Part shown: in pieces, positions 16,831-24,448 of the stretch | Layout of the letters: each line of letters starts with the position of its first letter | Position numbering within the stretch: the first letter of the stretch is position 1 | Assembly (NCBI GenBank): GCA_036557885.1 | Contig: DATBGS010000010.1 | Location: 62,001 to 126,000, forward strand | Length of the DNA: 64,000 bases | Direction of reading: 5' to 3' | From: DATBGS01 sp036557885 | GTDB taxonomy: Bacteria > Chloroflexota > Ktedonobacteria > Ktedonobacterales > DATBGS01 | Made by a program: the position numbers and the translations under genes | Notes under the pieces: generated by a model | What the model was told of the DNA's origin: nothing | Database searches by the model: none | What the model saw: only the letters and a program-made list of their open reading frames with translations

Positions 16831-17379
16831 GTGCAAACTCTCTGGAAGTTTCGCGTAATTATCGTGGTTGCGGCGTTGATCCTGGTGGCCGGGGGAGCGG
16901 TGGTTGTGGGCGCAAAAGGATTGGTTGGCGGCGATTCGCCAAAATCTACCGCAGGCTCCTCGGAGCAGCATCAGCAGAGCAACGAGTCTCAGGAGCCAAC
17001 CGCCACCAAGGGCACCGAGCCAGCAGCAACTCCAGCATCCAGTCATTGGACGGGGAAAATCGTGAGCATTGATTGCGCCGCAGGCACAATCACCATTACC
17101 CCAGATGGCGGCGCGGCTGATGCCACTGCAACCGCTCAAATGCAGCAGGGCGCTGGGATTTTTGTCAGCGGCAAATCAGCGGTTTGTGGCGACCTCAAAG
17201 TCGGCTGGCATGTCACCCTTGAGGTGAAGCAGATCAACGGCCAATGGGTAGCTATCCATGTCACTCAGGACGACAGCGGCCAGGGCAGCGGCGGTGGTGA
17301 TGGCGGTGGCGATGGCAACGGTGGCGGCGATGGTCATGGTGGCGATGGTGCCACGCCCACGCCTGCCCCTTCTCATTAA
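16831..17379 (+). CDS. Secreted protein with DUF5666-like beta domain and Gly/Asp-rich tail
   Basis: 182 residues from GTG 16831 (CAAGGAG 6 nt upstream). Signal or anchor segment at 9-29, Ser/Thr/Glu-rich linker at 35-70, a small beta domain at about 72-148 (WTGKIVSIDCAAGTITI ... VGWHVTLEV), and a tail at about 150-175 made of GGGD/GGD units. Two Cys (about 80 and 119) could form a disulfide. No enzyme motif. A strong hairpin terminator follows. Function unknown; the tail could bind divalent cations, but that is speculation. Confidence 0.75.
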   Translation: MQTLWKFRVIIVVAALILVAGGAVVVGAKGLVGGDSPKSTAGSSEQHQQSNESQEPTATKGTEPAATPASSHWTGKIVSIDCAAGTITITPDGGAADATATAQMQQGAGIFVSGKSAVCGDLKVGWHVTLEVKQINGQWVAIHVTQDDSGQGSGGGDGGGDGNGGGDGHGGDGATPTPAPSH

Positions 17380-17432
17380 CGCCTACCTCCTTCCAGAGGA
17401 CTCTCTTTCCTACGGGGTCCGATGACGGTTGC

Positions 17433-17481
17433 GAGAGAGGGCGAGGAGGATACGCTTGATGTATCTTCTTCGCCCTCTCTC
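17433..17481 (+). terminator. Terminator hairpin
   Basis: 21-bp stem (17433-17453 with 17461-17481; two positions pair as G-U) and a 7-nt loop, followed by CATATTTTCC. It ends the transcript of the Gly/Asp-rich protein gene. Confidence 0.75.
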
Positions 17482-17533
17482 CATATTTTCCTTAGAGCGC
17501 CTAACACAACCAGCGCGCAAGCAATGGCAAGCT

Positions 17534-17593
17534 GCTTGTAGCACCGGCGTCCCTGCCGGTGAGCGCCCCGCCAGGGTCGGCGGTGCTACAAGC
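17534..17593. repeat. Dispersed GC-rich palindromic repeat, copy 2
   Basis: Begins GCTTGTAGCACCGGCG and ends GGTGCTACAAGC. Same family as 14908, 23348 and 48032. Both ends carry the same compensating change (AGCACC / GGTGCT), which keeps the stem. Confidence 0.78.
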
Positions 17594-17727
17594 GGCCTGC
17601 CGCTGCATTCAGCAGGGCCATTCTTCGGGCTTGCTGCTGTCGTTGCCGCTCTGGTAATCTTTTGTATGACAGAACCACAAAACGCAGCCGACACTCACGG
17701 CGATGGTGACGAAAGGCAGTGTGCACA

Positions 17728-18627
17728 ATGACGTATCAGCAAGTGGCCGGGCGGGTCAGGCTTCCGCCGGGGAAAAGGGTCGCGGTGGGGCTGGGCGTGG
17801 ATTTTGATGCCCTCTCGCTCTGGGATGGCACCTTCCATCGCCTCACCCCCGAATATCTTTCGCGTGGAGAATTTGGCGCGGAGGTGGCAGCGCAGCGCCT
17901 GCTCAAACTCTTTGCCAGGCATCAGATCAAAACAACGTGGTGCATCCCCGGCCACACGGTTGATACGTTTCCTGGCCCCTGCCAGGAGGTGCGCGACGCC
18001 GGGCACGAAATCGCGCATCACGGCTATGCCCACGAAAACCCCATCCACGCAGACAAAGAAACCGAGCGGCAGATACTTCTGCGCGGGCTGGAGGCGCTGG
18101 CGCGGCTGGGCGTCACGCCGCGCGGCTATCGCTCGCCAGGCTGGGATGTGAGCGATCATACCCTGGAACTGCTGGAAGAACTTGGCTTTGCCTGGGATAG
18201 CAGTTTGATGGCGAACGATCTGCACCCCTATTACCCGCGCAAGGTGACGCGCCCTTCAACAATCCCTTACGCGGGGCACGCAGTGGCAGACAAAGCCAGC
18301 GTGTTTGGCCCGCCCAGCAAGGTGCTGGAACTGCCCGTTACGTGGTTTCTGGATGACTTCCCCACAATGGAGTTTATCTCTGGCATTCAGCCAGGGCTGA
18401 CGCCGGTAAGCCATCTGGAGGAGCGCTGGCGCGCTATCTACGATTACGCCGCGACGCAAGAAGAAGGCTGCTGCTACACGCTCACGGTCCACCCACAGAC
18501 CAGCGGGCGGCCTCATATGCTGATGATGCTAGATCGGTTGATTGGCTACATGGGCGAGCATGGCGCCGCGTTTATGACACTCAGCGAGATTGCCGACGCC
18601 ACCGAGATTGAGCACCCCAGCGGCTAA
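17728..18627 (+). CDS. Polysaccharide deacetylase (NodB homology)
   Basis: 299 residues from ATG 17728 (AAAGG about 10 nt upstream; a GTG 9 nt earlier is the alternative). NodB motifs visible: catalytic Asp pair in LGVDFDAL (about 26-33), metal His residues in IAHHGYAHE (about 98-106), and RGYRSPGWD (about 133-141). Closest in layout to PuuE/PgdA-like deacetylases acting on N-acetylated sugars or amides such as allantoin. No signal peptide, so it is probably cytoplasmic, which favours a small amide substrate over cell wall. Confidence 0.9.
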   Translation: MTYQQVAGRVRLPPGKRVAVGLGVDFDALSLWDGTFHRLTPEYLSRGEFGAEVAAQRLLKLFARHQIKTTWCIPGHTVDTFPGPCQEVRDAGHEIAHHGYAHENPIHADKETERQILLRGLEALARLGVTPRGYRSPGWDVSDHTLELLEELGFAWDSSLMANDLHPYYPRKVTRPSTIPYAGHAVADKASVFGPPSKVLELPVTWFLDDFPTMEFISGIQPGLTPVSHLEERWRAIYDYAATQEEGCCYTLTVHPQTSGRPHMLMMLDRLIGYMGEHGAAFMTLSEIADATEIEHPSG

Positions 18628-18817
18628 TATGCCTCTGGCGGGGCGCTGACCTCCTCGCCAACTACTGATTGCATCCCATTGGACACCGGGGACAGCAGCA
18701 GATTATGGTATAGTACGCATGGCTGAGCTTGAGGGCTTTGCAGGAAGCTGGAGGGGTGATTCAAAAGCCCTGCCGCATGGTTTATGCGTTCTTAATTAAG
18801 CGTTTGGAGGCGCGTTC

Positions 18818-19564
18818 ATGTTTGGCTGGTTTTACACCATTCGTAATGCAATCCTGGGACTGTTTTTTGGTAGCCCACGCGAACTCATCCTCGTTGGCTA
18901 CATTTTGCTTATGTTGGGCACCTGTTTTGGCGCGGTGCTCATTCGAGATGCTGGCTTCCTGAACTCCGTCACCATTTTTTTCTATGCTATTGCACTGGTG
19001 CCAGTAATTCCGGCGGTGCTCAAATACCTGGACCGGAGACTCAGGGGCTTGATACCCCTGCCCAATCACGCCGTCTTGTTCCAGTTAGATCATGTGACAG
19101 AGCATACGACCCGCGAACGGCCAATCAAGGGCGTGCGGGAAACCACCATTCGTTTCAGAACACAGCCAGTGGTCTTTACACGACTTGCTGCTGAAAATCA
19201 AGAAGTTCCGGTAATTTGTTCGGCCTGCCAGACACGGGCGGTGTTTCGGGTGGACAGCTTGAAAACACGCCGACAGAAAATTCTGCGCAAAGCGCTGATC
19301 TACGGGACAATGGTCCTGGCGTCGATTACGCTGGCAGTTGTGTTCATCAGCGACCCGGCCAAGGCGGATGCCCTGCCTGGGGTGGTGGGGTCTGTGATAG
19401 GCTTCGGGTTCCTGATCTTCTTTTTCTGGGGCATGGTTGGGGTTGGACTCCTTTTAAACTATAATGGTGTGCAGCCAGTGAACCTCCCTTTCCGCCATCA
19501 CCTGCGCCATCCAGATCGGAAGGAATTAGAGAGCTTTCACAAACAGGCCAGCGAGGCCAAATAG
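18818..19564 (+). CDS. Hypothetical membrane protein with CxxC motif
   Basis: 248 residues; GGAGG 7 nt before the ATG. Two hydrophobic segments near the N-terminus (about 20-42 and 48-68) and two near the C-terminus (about 165-185 and 192-215). The soluble middle (70-155) contains CSACQTRAVF, one half of a zinc-ribbon-like motif. I recognise no family. The MBL hydrolase gene follows 24 nt later, so the two are probably co-transcribed. Confidence 0.75.
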   Translation: MFGWFYTIRNAILGLFFGSPRELILVGYILLMLGTCFGAVLIRDAGFLNSVTIFFYAIALVPVIPAVLKYLDRRLRGLIPLPNHAVLFQLDHVTEHTTRERPIKGVRETTIRFRTQPVVFTRLAAENQEVPVICSACQTRAVFRVDSLKTRRQKILRKALIYGTMVLASITLAVVFISDPAKADALPGVVGSVIGFGFLIFFFWGMVGVGLLLNYNGVQPVNLPFRHHLRHPDRKELESFHKQASEAK

Positions 19565-19588
19565 CAAGCGCTCAAGGAGAAATGAACC

Positions 19589-20377
19589 ATGCCTGATATT
19601 GTGTTTCTTGGCACCTCCGCCGCGCTGCCCACCAAAGATCGCGGCTACACGTCGCTGGCGATTCTGGACGAGCGCGTGAGGATGCTGGTGGATTGCGGCT
19701 CTATTGTCTATCAGGCGATGCTGCGCGCTGATCTGGACCCGGCAAACATCAGCGACTTATTTCTTACCCACGCCCACATTGATCACATCGGCGGCCTGCC
19801 TTCGTTGCTGGAATGCTGGCGTCTGAGCGGGCGGCGCGCACCACTTCGTATCTGGGCGCTGCCAGAAACGATGGTCGTGGTGAAAGACCTGCTCAAAACG
19901 TTCGAGTTTGAGATTCCCCTGCCGCTAACTTACGGCATCACGTTCCACACGCTGGAAGGCGATGGCACTTGCCCTCCGTTTGGTCCGGTGAGCTTTGATT
20001 TTGTGCTGGTGGAACACAGCATCCCGACGGCAGGGCTGCGCCTGCGCTTTCCGCGCTTCGATGGCAGCCAGTGGACGGTGGTCTATTCCAGCGACACCAA
20101 ACCAACCGCTGCACTGGAACACTTTGCGCGGGGCTGCGACCTGCTGATTCTGGAGTGCACCTTCCTAAACAACAAGAGTGTCAGTGCTGAGAGGGTGGGA
20201 CATATGACCGCCGGACAAGCAGGAACACTGGCGCGCAAGGCGGGCGCGGGCGCGCTGGCGTTAGTACACCTGGGGCTGATGGATGGCTGGAACATGGAGG
20301 AGGCGCGTAAAGAAACCTCGGAGGCTTTTGGCGGCGCAGTCATCCTGCCAAAGGATGGGGAGAAGATCAGCTTCTAG
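19589..20377 (+). CDS. MBL-fold metallo-hydrolase (RNase Z-like)
   Basis: 262 residues. Metal motif THAHIDHIGGLPS (about 56-68) matches HxHxDH, with later His in VEHSIP, Asp in YSSDTKP and a closing HLGLMD. The layout resembles RNase Z/ElaC-type or phosphodiesterase-like MBL proteins, but the exosite arm needed to call tRNase Z is not evident. CAAGGAG precedes the ATG. It lies 24 nt after the membrane protein gene. Confidence 0.9.
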   Translation: MPDIVFLGTSAALPTKDRGYTSLAILDERVRMLVDCGSIVYQAMLRADLDPANISDLFLTHAHIDHIGGLPSLLECWRLSGRRAPLRIWALPETMVVVKDLLKTFEFEIPLPLTYGITFHTLEGDGTCPPFGPVSFDFVLVEHSIPTAGLRLRFPRFDGSQWTVVYSSDTKPTAALEHFARGCDLLILECTFLNNKSVSAERVGHMTAGQAGTLARKAGAGALALVHLGLMDGWNMEEARKETSEAFGGAVILPKDGEKISF

Positions 20378-20424
20378 CAGCCAGAAGGGGAGGCGTTGCC
20401 GCCTCCCCGCTCGCACTGCGCCTA

Positions 20425-22584
20425 TCAGGTGATGTCGCCAATATCATCCTGACCGATGACAATCACAATATCTACACCAGGCGGCCCGGCTATGCCTGGC
20501 GTTTCATCAAACACCCCCAGCATCTTGCCAAGGATTTTTGCCGTCCCGCTTGCCTTGGTGTTGAAGAGTTGCACATGGGTCTGAAGGTAATCGTCCCGGT
20601 CAGCGTTCTTGGCGTCCACCACATTGAAGCCTTCGCCCGTCAGAATGTCCTTCAGCTTGAGGGCCAGCCCTGCTTCGCCGCTGCCGTTTTCGATCAGAAT
20701 ACGCGCACCTTCCTGGCTGATCGTTTGCGCGTCGGTTGGCGAGATGTTGTGCAGGCTGACCGTCCCCTGGGCGGAATCGGGGAAGATCTGCTTTACTGCC
20801 TCGCTTATCGCGCCCCAGTTTGGCAGCACCACAGATTTGCCATCAGCATTGCCTAACTGCCCGTAATCAGGCGGACTGAGCACCACCTGATTGATGTCGC
20901 TGGATTTCAACCCCTTGGCAAACTGGGCAAGCTGAACCACCTGGGGGATTTGCAAGCTGGTCAACACACTTCCCTTAAGATCGTCAGCAAATTCATCCAG
21001 TTTTGTGAGAAGTGTCGGGTCATCCAGCTTCTTTTTCAAGGCAGCCAGCACCGATTGCTGTCGCGCTGAACGCCCAAAATCGCCGGTGGCATCGGAGTGG
21101 CGCGAACGCACATATTCCAGGGCCGTCCTGCCATCCAGATGCTGTGGGCCTGCTGGAATATCCAGCCGCTTATATCCATAGGGGTTATCCGTATTCACAT
21201 CATCAGGATACTCATCATCCACAATGGGATGCAGCACATCCACGTCCACCCCACCCAGCGTATCAATCACCTTGACAAAGCCATCTAACCCTACCCAGGC
21301 AAAAGCGCTGATGGGAATAGCGAAATCTTTTTCAATGGTTGCCAAGGTATGCGCAAACCCATGTAATTTCGCATCTTGCGGGTCGCGTGCCCCGTCAGTT
21401 TCATTTCCCGAAATTTCATCCAGCTTGTTGCAACATCCACCCCGGTCATTTGGTATCCACAGATCGCGGGGCAGCGAAACCATCGTTACTTTCTTGTTGT
21501 CAAAATCAATCCGCACCACGATCACCGTCTGCGTGAGGACAGCGCCGCTGGCAAACTTGGCGTCGTTGTCGCTGCCCAGCAAAAGCAAATTGAAGTAATG
21601 CAGGTTTGTCAGGTCGGGTGGCAGTTGTGTTGGCTGAATGCCGCCCGTGTCAACCGTCGGCAGCGCTATACCAGTTGCGCCCCTGAAAGCCACATACGCA
21701 TGATAGACTTTTGCCAGGGCATAGGAACCGCCAGAACAGACCGTCATAAACAGCAAAACCGCAATCACTCTGAACGCAATGCTCTTTTTTGTGCGCCCCC
21801 TGATAAATGATTGTCTGCGCGGGGCAGCAGGCTCGCCAGGCGGCCTGGAACCTCGACGACTTCGCCCAGGAGGAGGGCCACCAAAGTCTTCTTCTGGATT
21901 TGGCGGATTTGTGCGGCGCGGTCTGCGCGGGCGGGCTGCGGCGTCTGGGGCATCTTCCTCTTGCCAGGATGGTTCTGGGGGACGGCCTCTATTACGCGAG
22001 GGGCGTTCGGGTGGCAGATATTCTTCTGCCTCTTCCTGCCATTCTGGTTCAGAGACTTCCCGCTCAGCCTGGGGTAATCGGGATGGCCGACGAGAGTTGT
22101 CGTCTTCTCGCGGTCTGCGTCCTCGCCCCTGGGGTATTTTGTCGGCTGGCTCGTAGCCAGCCCCAGAGGACCACCCCGGTGATGAGCGCGCGGCCCCTCG
22201 TCTTGGGCCACGAGCGCCAGCGGGAGGTGGGTCGTCTACATCTTCTGCCGGGAAGGGCGGGGCAGCGGGTGCTCGCCTCCTTGGAGCGGGCGCCTTTTCA
22301 TACGATGGTACCTGCTCCTGGCTGCGCCGTCTGGCTGACGAGCCAGACTGTGTTGGGAACGGATTTTTTAACAAGCCGCCAGAACTTCCAGGGCGGCTCG
22401 CTGGGGGTGGTTGGTCATCAGCAGGGGGCAGAGGACGCTGCCATTCAGCATCTTGTTCCCACTCATCGGAGGATGGCTGAGGCTGACGGGGAAACCGTCC
22501 CTCCAGGCTCCCAGAGCCATGCAGAGGGCCAGAATTCCTCAGATTCCCAGAACCTCTGAGAGGGCCAGAATTCCTTTCTCCCAT
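20425..22584 (-). CDS. LCP (LytR-CpsA-Psr) family protein with long disordered N-terminus
   Basis: 719 residues. Residues 1-255 are Pro/Arg/Ser-rich and probably disordered, with short repeats at the start (NSGPLRGSG / NSGPLHGSG). About 265-290 is a membrane segment, 325-560 the LCP domain (LLLGSDNDAKF, VSLPRDLWIPNDRGG, and the Arg-rich YVRSRHSDATGDFGRSARQQ), and 620-710 a LytR C-terminal domain. LCP proteins attach undecaprenyl-linked glycopolymers to the cell wall outside the membrane. The cytoplasmic N-terminus is much longer than usual and could be a phosphorylation target. Start ATG 22584 lacks a close ribosome site, so the exact N-terminus is uncertain. Confidence 0.9.
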   Translation of the reverse strand: MGERNSGPLRGSGNLRNSGPLHGSGSLEGRFPRQPQPSSDEWEQDAEWQRPLPPADDQPPPASRPGSSGGLLKNPFPTQSGSSARRRSQEQVPSYEKAPAPRRRAPAAPPFPAEDVDDPPPAGARGPRRGAARSSPGWSSGAGYEPADKIPQGRGRRPREDDNSRRPSRLPQAEREVSEPEWQEEAEEYLPPERPSRNRGRPPEPSWQEEDAPDAAARPRRPRRTNPPNPEEDFGGPPPGRSRRGSRPPGEPAAPRRQSFIRGRTKKSIAFRVIAVLLFMTVCSGGSYALAKVYHAYVAFRGATGIALPTVDTGGIQPTQLPPDLTNLHYFNLLLLGSDNDAKFASGAVLTQTVIVVRIDFDNKKVTMVSLPRDLWIPNDRGGCCNKLDEISGNETDGARDPQDAKLHGFAHTLATIEKDFAIPISAFAWVGLDGFVKVIDTLGGVDVDVLHPIVDDEYPDDVNTDNPYGYKRLDIPAGPQHLDGRTALEYVRSRHSDATGDFGRSARQQSVLAALKKKLDDPTLLTKLDEFADDLKGSVLTSLQIPQVVQLAQFAKGLKSSDINQVVLSPPDYGQLGNADGKSVVLPNWGAISEAVKQIFPDSAQGTVSLHNISPTDAQTISQEGARILIENGSGEAGLALKLKDILTGEGFNVVDAKNADRDDYLQTHVQLFNTKASGTAKILGKMLGVFDETPGIAGPPGVDIVIVIGQDDIGDIT

Positions 22585-22807
22585 GAATGCTTGCAGTGCT
22601 CCAGCTCTCCTTGGGAGAGAGTGGGCACCGCGCTCCTTTCATGCGTCTCCAAAAATGCCTGCTTGCGACCCACCCAGTACAGCAACAATTCACAATTATA
22701 TACGGATGGGCTGGAGGAAATGCAACAATGTAGGAGAAATAGCCCACATGAGGAGGCTACAGGAGGGAAAAGGGGCATTCGGCGCGTCTTTTCAGCCGCA
22801 AACCCTG

Positions 22808-23302
22808 TCAGGTTTCGTGGGACACGTCCTCGATTGCCTGGCGCAGTTGGCGATAGGTGCTCTGGAGGTATTCGGGCATGACCTTCACGTCGGCCAATAC
22901 CGGCATAAAGTTGGTGTCGCCGCTCCAGCGCGGCACGATATGAAAATGCACATGCTCGGCAATTCCAGCCCCCGCCGCCTTCCCTTCGTTAATGCCCATG
23001 TTAAAGCCTTGGGGATTCATCGCCCTATGAAAGGCTCGCAGGCAAAGCTGCGCGGTTTGCATAATATCGGTGAGCGTGGCCGTATCTAATTGCTCGATAC
23101 TTGCGACATGTTGATAGGGGGCAATCATCAGATGGCCGTTGTTGTAGGGGTAGAGGTTGAGGATGACAAAGCAGTGCTCACCACGATGAACAATGAGATC
23201 GTCTTCATCACGAAGCCGGGCCGGTTTGGTGCAGAAAATACAGCCTGGTTCTTCAGGAGCGTTAATATACTCCATGCGCCAGGGCGCCCACAAATGTTCC
23301 AT
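22808..23302 (-). CDS. HIT-family hydrolase / Ap4A phosphorylase-like
   Basis: 164 residues. HIT motif HVHFHIVPRW (about 117-126), zinc-type CIFC near residue 22, and the start MEHLWAPWRMEYI, which is characteristic of the HIT subgroup with AP-4-A phosphorylase activity. The enzyme handles dinucleoside polyphosphates or nucleotidyl conjugates. A TGCTATACT extended -10 ends 6 nt before the ATG, so the mRNA is probably leaderless. The 22585-22807 gap to the LCP gene holds no gene that I can support. Confidence 0.93.
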   Translation of the reverse strand: MEHLWAPWRMEYINAPEEPGCIFCTKPARLRDEDDLIVHRGEHCFVILNLYPYNNGHLMIAPYQHVASIEQLDTATLTDIMQTAQLCLRAFHRAMNPQGFNMGINEGKAAGAGIAEHVHFHIVPRWSGDTNFMPVLADVKVMPEYLQSTYRQLRQAIEDVSHET

Positions 23303-23308
23303 GCTGGA

Positions 23309-23317
23309 AGTATAGCA
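23309..23317 (-). promoter_or_regulatory. Extended -10 element giving a leaderless HIT mRNA
   Basis: Minus-strand TGCTATACT (23317-23309), then 6 nt, then the ATG at 23302. Transcription would start at or next to the A of the ATG. There is no Shine-Dalgarno site, which agrees. Confidence 0.6.
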
Positions 23318-23347
23318 TATGGCAGGGAAGGATGCGCAGACGCTTCT

Positions 23348-23409
23348 GCTTGTAGCCCCGGCCTCCGTGCCGGGGAACGTTCCCCGGCACGGAGGCCGGG
23401 GCTACAAGC
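23348..23409. repeat. Perfect 62-bp palindrome (dispersed repeat, copy 3)
   Basis: Positions 23348-23378 (31 nt, GCTTGTAGCCCCGGCCTCCG...) are exactly complementary to 23379-23409 (...GGCCGGGGCTACAAGC) with no spacer. It is the intact form of the family also at 14908, 17534 and 48032. Lies in the divergent region between the HIT and PHP genes. Confidence 0.9.
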
Positions 23410-23443
23410 ACCCTATAGACAAGTGGTAGGCTGTTGGGGTGTA

Positions 23444-23452
23444 TGTTATACT
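23444..23452 (+). promoter_or_regulatory. Extended -10 promoter element of the PHP gene
   Basis: TGTTATACT matches TGnTATACT. The expected start near 23459 lies downstream of the in-frame ATGs at 23434 and 23443, which supports the later TTG start at 23509. No clear -35. Confidence 0.5.
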
Positions 23453-23508
23453 TCATCCCACAGGATGAACCTGGGTTTTCACAACACATATTTACGAGGA
23501 AACGCTTC

Positions 23509-24366
23509 TTGAACCCACTTACGCTTAACAGCGATGCTCCCATTGATCTGCATATGCACACCACGCATAGTGATGGGCATTGGAAGCCCGAAGAACTCTT
23601 TCAACATCTGGCCGAAAAACGGTTTGCCCTGGTTTCGGTTACGGACCATGATCACATAGACCACATTGAGGAGATGCAGGCGCTAGGGCAGCAGGCGGGT
23701 ATTCCAGTGCTGGCAGGCGTAGAAATTACCACTATATGGAACGGCAAGATGGGCCATATGCTGGCGTATGACTTTGACCCGCACCACGCCGCGCTTACTG
23801 CCTTGCTCAAGAAAACGCTGGACCTGCAACTGGAAAACACACGCAACGTCTATCAAGAACTGCGGCAGAAGGGCCGCGAGTTTCCACGCCAGGCTGAGGT
23901 GCTGGCCGCACAGGGTGGCGATCTGGTGCTGCCGGTGGATAACGCGCGGCTGCTGCATGCGCATGGGTATGCGTCCAGCTTTCAGGAGGCCATCAGGCAG
24001 ATTACGGACGCGGGTTTTCGCTCGATCATGGCTGATATGGGTGAAGCAGTGGCAGCGGTCCATGATGCCGGGGGTGTGGCCCTGATTGCGCATCCAGGGC
24101 GCCGCGAAACTGGCTTCACGCTGTACGATACGGCGCTGCTTGATGCCGTCTCAGCCGAGATTCCGCTTGATGGGATTGAGGTTGTTCACCCCTCGCATTC
24201 TGCTGAGCAAATTGCTGAGTATGATCGTTACGTGGCCCGACGCGGCTGGTTGAAAAGTACCGGCTCAGATTCTCATGGCCCCCGCCATCGTTATCCAATT
24301 ACACACCCGGCAAAATTGAGCAGCGCCTTGCTTCAACGATGCGGGATTAGCGTTCAAGCAGGGTAG
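23509..24366 (+). CDS. PHP-domain phosphoesterase (RNase AM / 3',5'-nucleoside bisphosphate phosphatase-like)
   Basis: 285 residues from TTG 23509, chosen because GAGG lies 9 nt upstream and the -10 box at 23447 excludes earlier ATGs. PHP motifs are complete: DLHMHTTHSDG, VTDHDHI, GVEITT, ALIAHPGR and GSDSHG. This arrangement is that of the YciV/RNase AM-type trinuclear metal phosphoesterases, which act on 3',5'-bisphosphates or 5' ends of short RNA. An ATG start at 23434 is possible but less likely. Confidence 0.9.
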   Translation: MNPLTLNSDAPIDLHMHTTHSDGHWKPEELFQHLAEKRFALVSVTDHDHIDHIEEMQALGQQAGIPVLAGVEITTIWNGKMGHMLAYDFDPHHAALTALLKKTLDLQLENTRNVYQELRQKGREFPRQAEVLAAQGGDLVLPVDNARLLHAHGYASSFQEAIRQITDAGFRSIMADMGEAVAAVHDAGGVALIAHPGRRETGFTLYDTALLDAVSAEIPLDGIEVVHPSHSAEQIAEYDRYVARRGWLKSTGSDSHGPRHRYPITHPAKLSSALLQRCGISVQAG

Positions 24367-24448
24367 CACTTTGGCACGATTTGCGCTAACAAACCCTCGG
24401 CATGCAAATCATGGCCGCAATCTTGGCTGACGGAGGTCGGGCGGACGG

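Noticed and set aside
19589..20377. tRNase Z (rnz)
   Set aside because: MBL core is clear, but the exosite arm that defines tRNase Z is not visible, so only the fold is called.
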